Shown here piece by piece: positions 7,414 through 14,183 of a DNA stretch of 19,389 nt. This stretch comes from an uncultured Ruminococcus sp. (GTDB lineage Bacteria; Bacillota; Clostridia; Oscillospirales; CAG-272). The stretch's first letter is position 1. Every line of letters starts with the position of its first letter. The stretch covers positions 1 through 19,389 of the forward strand of contig CADBPA010000072.1 in NCBI GenBank assembly GCA_902796505.1. Direction: 5' to 3'. Under the pieces are notes generated by a model. It was not told the DNA's origin and did not search any database. It saw nothing but the letters and a program-made list of their open reading frames with translations. Made by a program: the position numbers and the translations under genes.

Positions 7414-7689
7414 ATGAAACTCGCACTCGGTATGGTAGAAACCAGAGGCCTTGTCGCCGCCATCGAAGCGGCGGATGCCATGGTCAAGGCAGCAAACGTT
7501 CAGCTCATCGGCTCCGAAAAGATCGGCAGCGGACTTGTGTCCGTCATGGTCCGCGGTGACGTCGGAGCGGTCAAATCGGCTGTCGAAGCAGGCGGCGCCG
7601 CTGCCGGCAGACTCGGCGAAGTCATCGCAACGCACGTGATCCCGGCTCCTCACGACGACGTGGAGTGCCTTCTTCCGAAACTGAAATAA
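7414..7689 (+). CDS. BMC-H shell protein (PduA/EutM type), copy 1
   Basis: Canonical 91-residue hexameric facet protein. It begins LALGMVETRGLVAAIEAADAMVKAANV, with the pore loop EKIGSGLVSVMVRGDVGAV, whose KIGSG backbone and serine line the central pore in PduA. The gene differs from the BMC-H gene at 8096 at only a handful of residues, and they share a 56 bp identical DNA stretch (7513-7568 and 8192-8247). The ribosome binding site AAGGAG is strong. Hexagonal sheets of this protein would form the bulk of the shell and admit small polar metabolites such as propanediol. Confidence 0.95.
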   Translation: MKLALGMVETRGLVAAIEAADAMVKAANVQLIGSEKIGSGLVSVMVRGDVGAVKSAVEAGGAAAGRLGEVIATHVIPAPHDDVECLLPKLK

Positions 7690-7702
7690 TCGAAAGAAGC
7701 GT

Positions 7703-8014
7703 ATGGCCGTTGCAAATCAGCAGGGAAGCGCGGGATATGACGCGATCGCTCTCTTGGAAGTGCAGGCAATGGTCACGGCGATCGTCGGGCTGGACGCGAT
7801 GGTCAAGGCGGCAAACGTCCGTCTCATCCACGTGGAAAAAAGGCTCGGCGGCAGGCTCGTCACGGTGGTGGTGACCGGTTCGGTATCGGACGTCACCGCC
7901 GCGGCGGAAGCCGGCAGGATCGCCGCGGCAGCCGTCGGCTCGGTCAAGCTCTGCGAGGTCATCGCCCGGCCGCACCCTCAGATCATGAAATTCCTTCTTA
8001 CGGACGGAAACTGA
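7703..8014 (+). CDS. Divergent BMC-H shell protein with Arg-rich pore loop
   Basis: A 103-residue BMC-H protein with an N-terminal extension of about 12 residues (MAVANQQGSAGYD) before IALLEVQAMVTAIVGLDAMVKAANV. The pore loop reads EKRLGGRLVTVVV (45-57), replacing the usual KIGSG with RLGGR, which should make the pore more positively charged and narrower. The end, IARPHPQIMKFLL, is the normal BMC-H terminus. It is inserted between two nearly identical PduA-type genes, 13 nt after the first, with a weak GAAAGAAG ribosome binding site. It may be a minor shell component with its own selectivity. Confidence 0.92.
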   Translation: MAVANQQGSAGYDAIALLEVQAMVTAIVGLDAMVKAANVRLIHVEKRLGGRLVTVVVTGSVSDVTAAAEAGRIAAAAVGSVKLCEVIARPHPQIMKFLLTDGN

Positions 8015-8016
8015 CG

Positions 8017-8043
8017 GCCCGGATCTTCCGGGCTGCGCCCGGA
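8017..8043 (+). promoter_or_regulatory. Three-arm repeat forming two mutually exclusive hairpins
   Basis: Arm A (GCCCGGA) occurs at 8017-8023 and again at 8037-8043, and its exact complement TCCGGGC lies between them at 8027-8033. The middle arm can pair with the left copy (loop 8024-8026) or the right copy (loop 8034-8036), but not both. It begins 2 nt after the stop codon of the preceding gene. There is no T-run, so it is not a terminator. It could be an RNA-processing or stability element in the 81 nt gap before the next BMC-H gene. Confidence 0.6.
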
Positions 8044-8095
8044 GAAATAAGGTACAGCAAAAATTCATATAAAAATTTTTACAGGAGGAAACAAA

Positions 8096-8368
8096 ATGGA
8101 AGCACTCGGTATGGTTGAAACCAGAGGTCTTGTCGCAGCGATCGAGGCGGCGGATGCTATGGTCAAGGCAGCGAACGTGAAGCTCATCGGATCCGAAAAG
8201 ATCGGCAGCGGACTTGTGTCCGTCATGGTCCGCGGTGACGTCGGAGCCGTCAAGGCCGCTGTGGAAGCCGGTGGCGCCGCGGCAGGCAGACTCGGTGAAG
8301 TCATCGCCACGCACGTCATTCCCAGACCCCATTCGGACGTTGAATTTCTTCTTCCGAAACTCGGCTGA
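8096..8368 (+). CDS. BMC-H shell protein (PduA/EutM type), copy 2
   Basis: A 90-residue canonical BMC-H protein, almost identical to copy 1 at 7414. Differences are at the first residues, Q/K in the ANVxLIG strand, S/A in the last helix, and the APHDDVEC versus RPHSDVEF stretch near the C-terminus. The pore loop EKIGSGLVSV is unchanged. It has the best ribosome binding site of the shell genes (AGGAGG at 8083-8088), an 81 nt spacer with a double hairpin upstream, and a very strong hairpin downstream, so its transcript may be processed into a separately abundant message. A recent duplication or gene conversion is likely. Confidence 0.95.
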   Translation: MEALGMVETRGLVAAIEAADAMVKAANVKLIGSEKIGSGLVSVMVRGDVGAVKAAVEAGGAAAGRLGEVIATHVIPRPHSDVEFLLPKLG

Positions 8369-8384
8369 TCGGTTCTTTCCGCTC

Positions 8385-8436
8385 CTCTCCGGAAAGCGCA
8401 AACGAACGCGCTTTCCGGAGAGCCGAACGGCTTTTT
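8385..8436 (+). terminator. Strong 15-bp hairpin plus small terminator-like hairpin (partial terminator/attenuator)
   Basis: CTCTCCGGAAAGCGC (8385-8399) and GCGCTTTCCGGAGAG (8408-8422) are perfect 15-bp arms with an 8 nt loop. Immediately after, AGCC (8421-8424) and GGCT (8429-8432) form a small stem with a GAAC loop, followed by five T (8432-8436). Because pduL and the genes beyond lack an obvious promoter, this is more likely partial termination or a 3' stabiliser for the shell-gene message than the end of the operon. Confidence 0.6.
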
Positions 8437-8441
8437 CGCCC

Positions 8442-8473
8442 CGAGGGCATGACGCAGGTCTGTGATGCCTTCG
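8442..8473 (+). promoter_or_regulatory. Further stem-loop in the leader of pduL
   Basis: CGAGGGCAT (8442-8450) pairs with ATGCCTTCG (8465-8473), 9 bp including one G-U pair, with a 14 nt loop. Together with 8385-8436 and the TTCTCA/TGAGAA pair near 8491-8510, it makes the 182 nt gap before pduL almost fully structured. I recognise no known riboswitch; in particular no cobalamin box. Confidence 0.4.
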
Positions 8474-8550
8474 TGCCGGAAAAATCGTTTTTCTCTCATA
8501 TTTTTTGAGAATTTTCAAACAAAAGTTTACATCAGAAAAGAGAAACCCCT

Positions 8551-9219
8551 ATGTCATACTCGGTTGATGAGATCACAAAGATCGTAACGCAGATCGTTTC
8601 GGATATGTCCGCGATGGACTCGGCGGCAACGCCTGTGCCGCAGGACCTGCCGATCCCCATCGGGATCTCGAATCGTCATATTCATCTGACGCGCGAGCAT
8701 CTCGATATCCTCTTTGGCGAAGGATATGAGCTGACGCCGATCAAGGACCTGTCCCAGCCCGGTCAGTATGCCTGCAAGGAACAGCTCACCCTCGTCGGTC
8801 CCTCGATGCGCCCGATCGAAGGCGTCCGCGTCCTCGGTCCGCTGCGCAAGCAGAGTCAGGTCGAGATCTCGGTCACCGATTCGTACGTGCTGAAGGTCAA
8901 GCCTCCCGTCAGAGAATCCGGCGATCTCGCCGGCTCGGCGCCGATCACGATCATCGGTCCGAAGGGGATCGTCACGCTCAAAGAAGGCTGCATCATCGCC
9001 AACCGCCATATTCATATGAGTCCGGAGGACGCGGCGAAATTCGGCGTCAGGGACGGCGATTATATCAACGTCAACGCCTTCTCCGGCACCAAAAAGACCA
9101 CCTGGTATGACGTCCAGATCCGCGTCAGCGAGAAATTCCGTCTGGAAATGCACGTCGATACCGACGACGCGAACGCCGCCGGTCTCAAAAACGGATCGAC
9201 CGTCACGGTCGCACGATAA
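8551..9219 (+). CDS. pduL: Phosphate propanoyltransferase PduL
   Basis: Converts propionyl-CoA and phosphate to propionyl-phosphate and CoA, recycling CoA within the organelle. The 222-residue protein has an N-terminal encapsulation helix, SVDEITKIVTQIVSDMS (4-20), then a linker to about residue 33. Two PduL domains follow, each opening with an NRHIH motif. Zinc ligands by family analogy are H43, H45, H153, H155 and H201 (EMHVDTDDANA). QYACKEQLTLVGP (72-84) and RVLGPLRKQSQVEIS (93-107) are the other signature blocks. The start ATG 8551 has AGAAAAGAG upstream, a modest site. It hands propionyl-phosphate to the kinase at 2232. Assignment is very secure. Confidence 0.96.
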   Translation: MSYSVDEITKIVTQIVSDMSAMDSAATPVPQDLPIPIGISNRHIHLTREHLDILFGEGYELTPIKDLSQPGQYACKEQLTLVGPSMRPIEGVRVLGPLRKQSQVEISVTDSYVLKVKPPVRESGDLAGSAPITIIGPKGIVTLKEGCIIANRHIHMSPEDAAKFGVRDGDYINVNAFSGTKKTTWYDVQIRVSEKFRLEMHVDTDDANAAGLKNGSTVTVAR

Positions 9220-9240
9220 AAAGAACAGAGGAGATCAGCC

Positions 9241-9501
9241 ATGCTGAAGGGAAAAGTGATCGGAAACATCGTTTCCACCAACAAATTCGATTCGCTCCGC
9301 GGATTCAAATTTCTGGAGATCAATCTGATGGAAGGCGACGCGAAAACCGACCGTTATATCATCGCCGTGGATCGCACGATCAGCGCCGGCATCGGCGAGG
9401 AAGTCCTCATCGTGACCGGAAGCTCGGCGCGCGCCGCCGTCGGCGATATGAACGCCCCGATCGACGCGGTCGTCGTCGGAATCATCGATAAAAATCAATA
9501 A
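9241..9501 (+). CDS. BMC-P vertex protein (EutN/CcmL family)
   Basis: An 86-residue pentamer-forming protein that caps the vertices of the polyhedral shell. Family features are the opening MLKGKVIGNIVSTNK, the central YIIAVDRTISAGIGEEVLIVTGSSAR, and the end APIDAVVVGIIDK. It lies 21 nt after pduL with an AGAGGAG ribosome binding site and 12 nt before the PduS-like gene. It is the only vertex protein in the window, so it presumably fills all twelve vertices. Confidence 0.95.
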   Translation: MLKGKVIGNIVSTNKFDSLRGFKFLEINLMEGDAKTDRYIIAVDRTISAGIGEEVLIVTGSSARAAVGDMNAPIDAVVVGIIDKNQ

Positions 9502-9513
9502 AAGAGCGATAAC

Positions 9514-10848
9514 ATGCCGAAAATCGAACTCAAATCCATTCTGAAAAAACACGGCGTCGTCGGCGCGGGCGGAGCGGGTTTCCCCTCTTACGCCAAGCTG
9601 ACCGACGGGGCGGATCTGCTCGTCATCAACTGTATCGAGTGCGAGCCGCTCATGTACACCGACTATATGCTCGTCGAAGAGCGCCTTCCGCAGATCGTCG
9701 AAGGTGCGGAAGCCGTCATGGAATTCACGAATATCAAGGAAGCCGTCCTCGCGATCAAGGAATACCGTGCGATGACGCTCGGCCTCACCGACGGGCAGGT
9801 CCTCGGCGAGGGCATCCGTGTGAAAACCGTGCCGAATATCTACCCGATCGGAGACGAGATCAATCTGATCTATCAGGTCACGGGAAGGCTCATCCAGCCC
9901 GGCAATCTCCCGATCACGCAGGGCGTGATCGTCTATAACGTCGAGACCGTGTTCAATATGCGCGCCGCGATCCGCCATGATAAGCCGGTGATCGAAAAAT
10001 GGATCACCATCGGCGGCAACCTCCCGAAGGCTTACGTCGTCCGCGTTCCGATCGGAATGCGCATCAGCGACGTGCTGAAAGCCGTGAACGTCGAAATTCC
10101 CGAGCATTCGGTGATGTTTGACGGCGGCCCGGCTATGGGTATCCTGAAAAATCCGAAATCCGACGTCGTCTGTAAAACCACCAACGCCCTGATCATCGTG
10201 CCGGAGGACATTCCCGCCGTCACCAATAAACAGAAATCCGCCGCGCAGAATCTGCGCATCGCCGCGTCGGCGTGCTGCCAATGCACCAGATGCACCGATC
10301 TCTGCCCGCGCCACCTGCTCGGCTATCCGCTTGAGCCGCACAAAATGGTGCGCTCCACGCTTTCCGCCGCGCAGGCTACCCCGGAGCTGATCCTCAGCGC
10401 GAGCCTCTGCTGCGGATGCGACATCTGCGGCTCGTTCGCCTGCTGTCAGGGGATCTCTCCGATGCTCGTCATCAAGGAGTATAAAAAGATCCTCGCCGAG
10501 AAAAAGATGAAATTCACGCCGAAGCCGGGCGAGACCTTCTCGCCTAGCCCCGACCGGGACGCGCGTATGCTCGTCACTCAGAAGTGGAAGGAAACGCTCG
10601 GCGTCGCCAAGTACGATAAACACCCCGAATGGCTTCCCGACCTTCTCGACGCCTCGTCGGTCGAGATCCGGATGCGCCAGCATATCGGCGCTCCCTCGAT
10701 CCCTTGCGTGAAAGAAGGAGATCAGGTCGAACGCGGCCAGCTGATCGCCGAGGCGGCGGAAGGACTCTCTGTTCCGCAATACGCATCCATCTCCGGGCGC
10801 GTCGATTTCGTAGACGCAACGCGCGTCGTCATCCGCAAAAACGGCTGA
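9514..10848 (+). CDS. PduS/RnfC-like flavin and iron-sulfur electron-transfer protein
   Basis: A soluble RnfC-type oxidoreductase of 444 residues. It opens with the glycine-rich NADH/FMN region GVVGAGGAGFPSYAKL (14-29), continues with an SLBB-like middle, then two [4Fe-4S] motifs: C254/C255, C257, C260, C264 (CCQCTRCTDLCP) and C299/C300, C302, C305, C310/C311. The C-terminal barrel-sandwich segment ends IAEAAEGLSVPQYASISGRV. In B12 Pdu operons PduS reduces cob(II)alamin. Here the dehydratase is a glycyl radical enzyme, so that substrate is absent. It may instead oxidise NADH and pass electrons out through the PduT-like shell protein encoded next, or feed the activase. That role is inferred. 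No membrane segment is present. Confidence 0.9.
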   Translation: MPKIELKSILKKHGVVGAGGAGFPSYAKLTDGADLLVINCIECEPLMYTDYMLVEERLPQIVEGAEAVMEFTNIKEAVLAIKEYRAMTLGLTDGQVLGEGIRVKTVPNIYPIGDEINLIYQVTGRLIQPGNLPITQGVIVYNVETVFNMRAAIRHDKPVIEKWITIGGNLPKAYVVRVPIGMRISDVLKAVNVEIPEHSVMFDGGPAMGILKNPKSDVVCKTTNALIIVPEDIPAVTNKQKSAAQNLRIAASACCQCTRCTDLCPRHLLGYPLEPHKMVRSTLSAAQATPELILSASLCCGCDICGSFACCQGISPMLVIKEYKKILAEKKMKFTPKPGETFSPSPDRDARMLVTQKWKETLGVAKYDKHPEWLPDLLDASSVEIRMRQHIGAPSIPCVKEGDQVERGQLIAEAAEGLSVPQYASISGRVDFVDATRVVIRKNG

Positions 10849-10870
10849 TTCCGAAAAACTCCGTAAAACG

Positions 10871-10899
10871 TCCGGCGTTCCGATCGGAAAGAAGCCGGG
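10871..10899. repeat. Intergenic palindrome/hairpin before the BMC-T gene
   Basis: TTCCGATCGGAA (10878-10889) is a perfect 12-bp palindrome nested between CCGGC (10872-10876) and GCCGG (10894-10898). It fills part of the 101 nt gap after the PduS-like gene. It could be a regulator site or an RNA stem; no T-run follows. Confidence 0.4.
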
Positions 10900-10949
10900 A
10901 ACCCGATATTCATTCTGCCGGGTAAAGATCCGGGAAAGGAAATTCATTC

Positions 10950-11495
10950 ATGTACCAAGCAGTCAGTGTGATCGAACTGAAAAGTATCGCCAAAGGCGTC
11001 GAAGCGACCGATGACGCGCTGAAAAGCGCCGGCGTCCGCCTTGTGAGCGCCCATCCGGCGTGCCCCGGAAAATTCGAGATCATCCTCACCGGAGCGATCG
11101 CGGACGTCACCGCGGCGGTCGATCACGTCAAAGAGCGTTTTGAGCAGAATCTGGTCGATTGCTCTATCATGGGGCGCATCGACGAGCAGGTGATCGTCTC
11201 GCTTCTCGGAACGGCCGCGCCCGAAAATCACGGTTCTCTCGGCGTCATCGAGACCTACTCGGCGGCGTCGGCGATCAAAGCCGCGGATATCGCGGTCAAG
11301 ACCTCGAAGGTCTGGATCTATGAGCTGCGCGTTTCGCGCGGGATGGGCGGCAAAGGCATCGTCCTTCTGACCGGCGATATCGGTGACGTCAAGGCGGCAG
11401 TCGAGGCGGGAGAAGCCTACGCGAAAGAGCAGGGGCTGTTCGCAAATTCCTCGGTCATCGCCGCTCCGCACCCCGAACTTTGGGATCAAATTTAA
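10950..11495 (+). CDS. PduT-like BMC-T shell protein with Cys38 pore site
   Basis: A 181-residue tandem-domain trimeric shell protein. Domain 1 spans about 3-85 (AVSVIELKSIAKGVEATDDAL) and domain 2 about 95-181 (GSLGVIETYSAASAIKAADIAV), ending in the usual APHPELW. C38, in AHPACPGKFEI, sits exactly where the PduT cysteine binds the trimer's central [4Fe-4S] cluster in Salmonella. In Pdu systems PduT works with PduS, and here the two genes are neighbours, so the pair may conduct electrons across the shell. Start ATG 10950 has AAAGGAAA upstream. Assignment is based on conserved position and context. Confidence 0.93.
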   Translation: MYQAVSVIELKSIAKGVEATDDALKSAGVRLVSAHPACPGKFEIILTGAIADVTAAVDHVKERFEQNLVDCSIMGRIDEQVIVSLLGTAAPENHGSLGVIETYSAASAIKAADIAVKTSKVWIYELRVSRGMGGKGIVLLTGDIGDVKAAVEAGEAYAKEQGLFANSSVIAAPHPELWDQI

Positions 11496-11509
11496 AACAA
11501 TTGTTTGCA
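11494..11509. promoter_or_regulatory. Recurring 16-bp AT-rich motif before the radical enzyme gene
   Basis: AAAACA-N4-TTTGCA, containing the perfect palindrome AAACAATTGTTT (11495-11506). Close relatives stand before pduL (8516-8531, CAAACA-N4-TTTACA) and before the activase gene (14135-14150, CAAACA-N4-TTTACA). A weak promoter-like pair, TTGCAT (11505-11510) and GATATT (11528-11533) with 17 bp between, overlaps it. Confidence 0.35.
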
Positions 11510-11556
11510 TTTTGATCGTTTTTTGATGATATTCAGAGAAAATGTGAGGGAAGAAT

Positions 11557-14088
11557 ATGAGCGAGATCAAGTTTGTTTTGAAAAAATCGCCCAGAATACA
11601 AAAACTTGTGGACGACCTCTTCGCCAAAATGCCGGAGGTCGAGGCGGACCGCGCCGAGCTCGTCACCGAAAGCTATCGGCAGACCGAGGATCTTCCGATC
11701 GTCAAGCGCCGCAGCGCCGCCTTCCGCCATATCCTCGAAAATATTCCGATCGTCATTCGTCCGGGCGAGCTGATCGTCGGCTCGAACTCGATCGCCCCAC
11801 GCGGCTGCCAGACTTTCCCGGAGTATTCCTTCGAGTGGCTGGAAAAAGAGTATGACACCCTCGCCACGCGCGAGGCGGATCCCTTCTACATTTCCCCCGA
11901 AACGGTGGAACGCCTGAAGCGCGTCCATCCTTATTGGAAGGGCAAGACCAACTCGGATCTCGCCGCCGCCTATATGGGCGAGGAAGTTCTGGACATCTTC
12001 CTCAATCACGGGATGTTCACCGTCGGAAACTATTTCTATAACGGCATCGGCCACGTCAACGTCAATTACGCGAAGGTCATCGCGATCGGATACGAAGGCT
12101 TCATCGCCGAGGCAAAAGAGAAACTCGCGGCGCTCACTCTCACCGATCCCGGCTACCTGCGCAAGCGCCATTTTCTCGAAGCCGTCATCGAAAGCTGCGA
12201 GGCGGTCATCGGATACGCAAAACGCTACAGCGCCCTCGCGCGCAAGGAGGCTTCCGAATGCCGCGATCCCGAGCGCCGCGCCGAACTTCTGACCATCGCC
12301 GATAACTGCGACCGCGTCCCGGCGAAGGGCGCGCAGAATTTCTGGCAGGCGTGCCAGTCCTTCTGGTTCGTCCAGCAGCTTCTGCAATGCGAATCGAGCG
12401 GCCATTCGATCTCCCCCGGCCGTTTCGATCAGTATATGTATCCCTATTTCAAAGCCGATCACGACCGCGGTCTGATCAGCTACGAGCAGGCGCAGGAACT
12501 TCTCGACTGCATCTGGGTAAAGCTCAACGACCTCAACAAGGTGCGTGACGCCGGATCGGCGGACGGCTTTGCCGGCTACGGACTCTTCCAGAACCTGATC
12601 GTCGGCGGTCAGAATCCCGACGGCACCGACGCGACCAACGATCTCTCCTATATGTGCATGGAAGCGCAGATGCACGTCCGCCTTCCCCAGCCCTCGCTTT
12701 CCATCCGCGTCTGGAATCTCACGCCGCACAGCCTCCTCGTCAAGGCGGCCTCGGTCACCAGAGAAGGCCTCGGCGTTCCGGCGTACTATAACGACGAGGT
12801 CATCATCCCCACGCTGATGGCAAACGGCGCGACGCTCGAAGAAGCGCGCGATTACTGCATCATCGGATGCGTGGAGCCGCAGGTCCCGCATAAGACCGAC
12901 GGCTGGCATGACGCCGCCTTCTTCAATATGTGCCGTCCGCTGGAGCTTGTGTTCTCGAACGGTATGGACGAAGGGAAGCAGATCGGCCCGCGCACCGGCG
13001 AGGTCACCGAAATGAAGACCTTTGAGGAGTTTTATAACGCCTACCTTGCGCAGATGGACTTCTTCATCAAAGCGCTCGTTCTGGCGGATAACGCCGTCGA
13101 TATGGCGCACCCCGTGCGTTGTCCTTTGCCCTTCCAGTCCTGTATGGTGGACGATTGCATGGAGCGCGGCAAGACGATGCAGGAGGGCGGCGCGCACTAT
13201 AACTTCACCGGTCCGCAGGGCTTCGGTATCGCCAACGTCGCCGATTCGCTTCTTGCGATCAAAACGCTCGTCTTCGACGAAAAGAAGATCAGCATGGCGG
13301 ATTATAAGCAGGCGCTCGCCGATAACTTCGGCGAAGGCTTCGGCGAGAAGAAATCCCGCGAGCTGACCGTGAAGATCGCCTGCGATCTCGAAAAGCAGGG
13401 AAAACCGGTCTCCGCGGAGCAGATCCGCAAGATCTATGAAGTCCTGCGCGAAAATTCCACGGTCTCCGAGGAGCAGAAGGCAAAATACCGCCGCCTGCTC
13501 GATATGATCGAAGCCCTTCCGAAATACGGCAACGATATCCCCGAAGTGGACGCCTTTGCCCGCAAGGTCGGCGAGATCTATACCGCGCCCCTGATGCAGT
13601 ACCGCAATCCGCGCGGCGGCAAATTCCAGGCGGGCCTCTATCCCGTCTCCGCCAACGTTCCCCTCGGTTACCAGACCGGCGCAACGCCGGACGGCCGCCT
13701 CGCCTATACTCCGGTCGCGGACGGCATCGGCCCGATGGCAGGCAGAGATACCAAAGGCCCGACCGCAACGGCGACCTCCGCCGCACGCCTCAACCATTAT
13801 CAGGCGTCGAACGGAACGCTCTTCAATCAGAAATTCCATCCCTCCGCGCTCGCCGGAGAGGCGGCGCTGGATAAATTCGTCGCCTATCTGCGCGGCTACT
13901 TCGATCAGAAGGGCATGCACGTGCAGTACAACGTCGTGTCGAGAGAAACGCTTCTGGATGCGCAGGCGCACCCCGAACAGTACAAAGGCCTCGTCGTCCG
14001 CGTCGCCGGATACAGCGCCCTGTTCACCACCCTTTCGCGCTCCCTGCAGGATGATATCATCAGCAGGACCGAGCAGAGAGGCGTATGA
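11557..14088 (+). CDS. Glycyl radical propanediol (diol) dehydratase
   Basis: B12-independent dehydration of 1,2-propanediol to propionaldehyde by a protein radical. The 843-residue protein aligns along its length with the glycyl-radical glycerol dehydratase of Clostridium butyricum. The thiyl cysteine is C438 in GCVEPQV, with E440 and D452 (WHDAAFFN) matching Cys433, Glu435 and Asp447 of that enzyme, plus H166 (GIGHVNV) and SGHSISPGRFDQY (281-293). The glycyl radical site is G818 in RVAGYSA, 25 residues from the end. These residues favour diol dehydratase over choline lyase. Relative to the C. butyricum enzyme there is an insertion of about 45-50 residues at roughly 596-645, predicted helical. 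The N-terminus has no extra targeting extension. Start ATG 11557 follows GAGGGAAG. Oxygen would cleave the activated protein. Confidence 0.95.
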   Translation: MSEIKFVLKKSPRIQKLVDDLFAKMPEVEADRAELVTESYRQTEDLPIVKRRSAAFRHILENIPIVIRPGELIVGSNSIAPRGCQTFPEYSFEWLEKEYDTLATREADPFYISPETVERLKRVHPYWKGKTNSDLAAAYMGEEVLDIFLNHGMFTVGNYFYNGIGHVNVNYAKVIAIGYEGFIAEAKEKLAALTLTDPGYLRKRHFLEAVIESCEAVIGYAKRYSALARKEASECRDPERRAELLTIADNCDRVPAKGAQNFWQACQSFWFVQQLLQCESSGHSISPGRFDQYMYPYFKADHDRGLISYEQAQELLDCIWVKLNDLNKVRDAGSADGFAGYGLFQNLIVGGQNPDGTDATNDLSYMCMEAQMHVRLPQPSLSIRVWNLTPHSLLVKAASVTREGLGVPAYYNDEVIIPTLMANGATLEEARDYCIIGCVEPQVPHKTDGWHDAAFFNMCRPLELVFSNGMDEGKQIGPRTGEVTEMKTFEEFYNAYLAQMDFFIKALVLADNAVDMAHPVRCPLPFQSCMVDDCMERGKTMQEGGAHYNFTGPQGFGIANVADSLLAIKTLVFDEKKISMADYKQALADNFGEGFGEKKSRELTVKIACDLEKQGKPVSAEQIRKIYEVLRENSTVSEEQKAKYRRLLDMIEALPKYGNDIPEVDAFARKVGEIYTAPLMQYRNPRGGKFQAGLYPVSANVPLGYQTGATPDGRLAYTPVADGIGPMAGRDTKGPTATATSAARLNHYQASNGTLFNQKFHPSALAGEAALDKFVAYLRGYFDQKGMHVQYNVVSRETLLDAQAHPEQYKGLVVRVAGYSALFTTLSRSLQDDIISRTEQRGV

Positions 14089-14129
14089 GACGAAAGTCCG
14101 AATCGACCGAAAAATCTCAAATATCGCAA

Positions 14130-14150
14130 TTAAGCAAACATTTCTTTACA
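14130..14150. promoter_or_regulatory. Shared motif before the activase gene
   Basis: TTAAGCAAACA (14130-14140) is identical to 2093-2103, just upstream of the main operon promoter. It continues into CAAACA-N4-TTTACA (14135-14150), which also occurs before pduL. It lies in the 95 nt gap between dehydratase and activase, in which I find no convincing promoter. Confidence 0.35.
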
Positions 14151-14183
14151 AAATCAGCTTTTTAAAAGCGGAAAGGAGGCGTC

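Noticed and set aside
8437..8550. Cobalamin riboswitch before pduL
   Set aside because: I see no B12-box-like conserved core and the pathway is B12-independent.
11557..14088. Choline trimethylamine-lyase (CutC)
   Set aside because: The residues around the active cysteine (E440, H451, D452) and H166 match glycerol/propanediol dehydratase, and the locus has an aldolase and no choline-type N-terminal extension.
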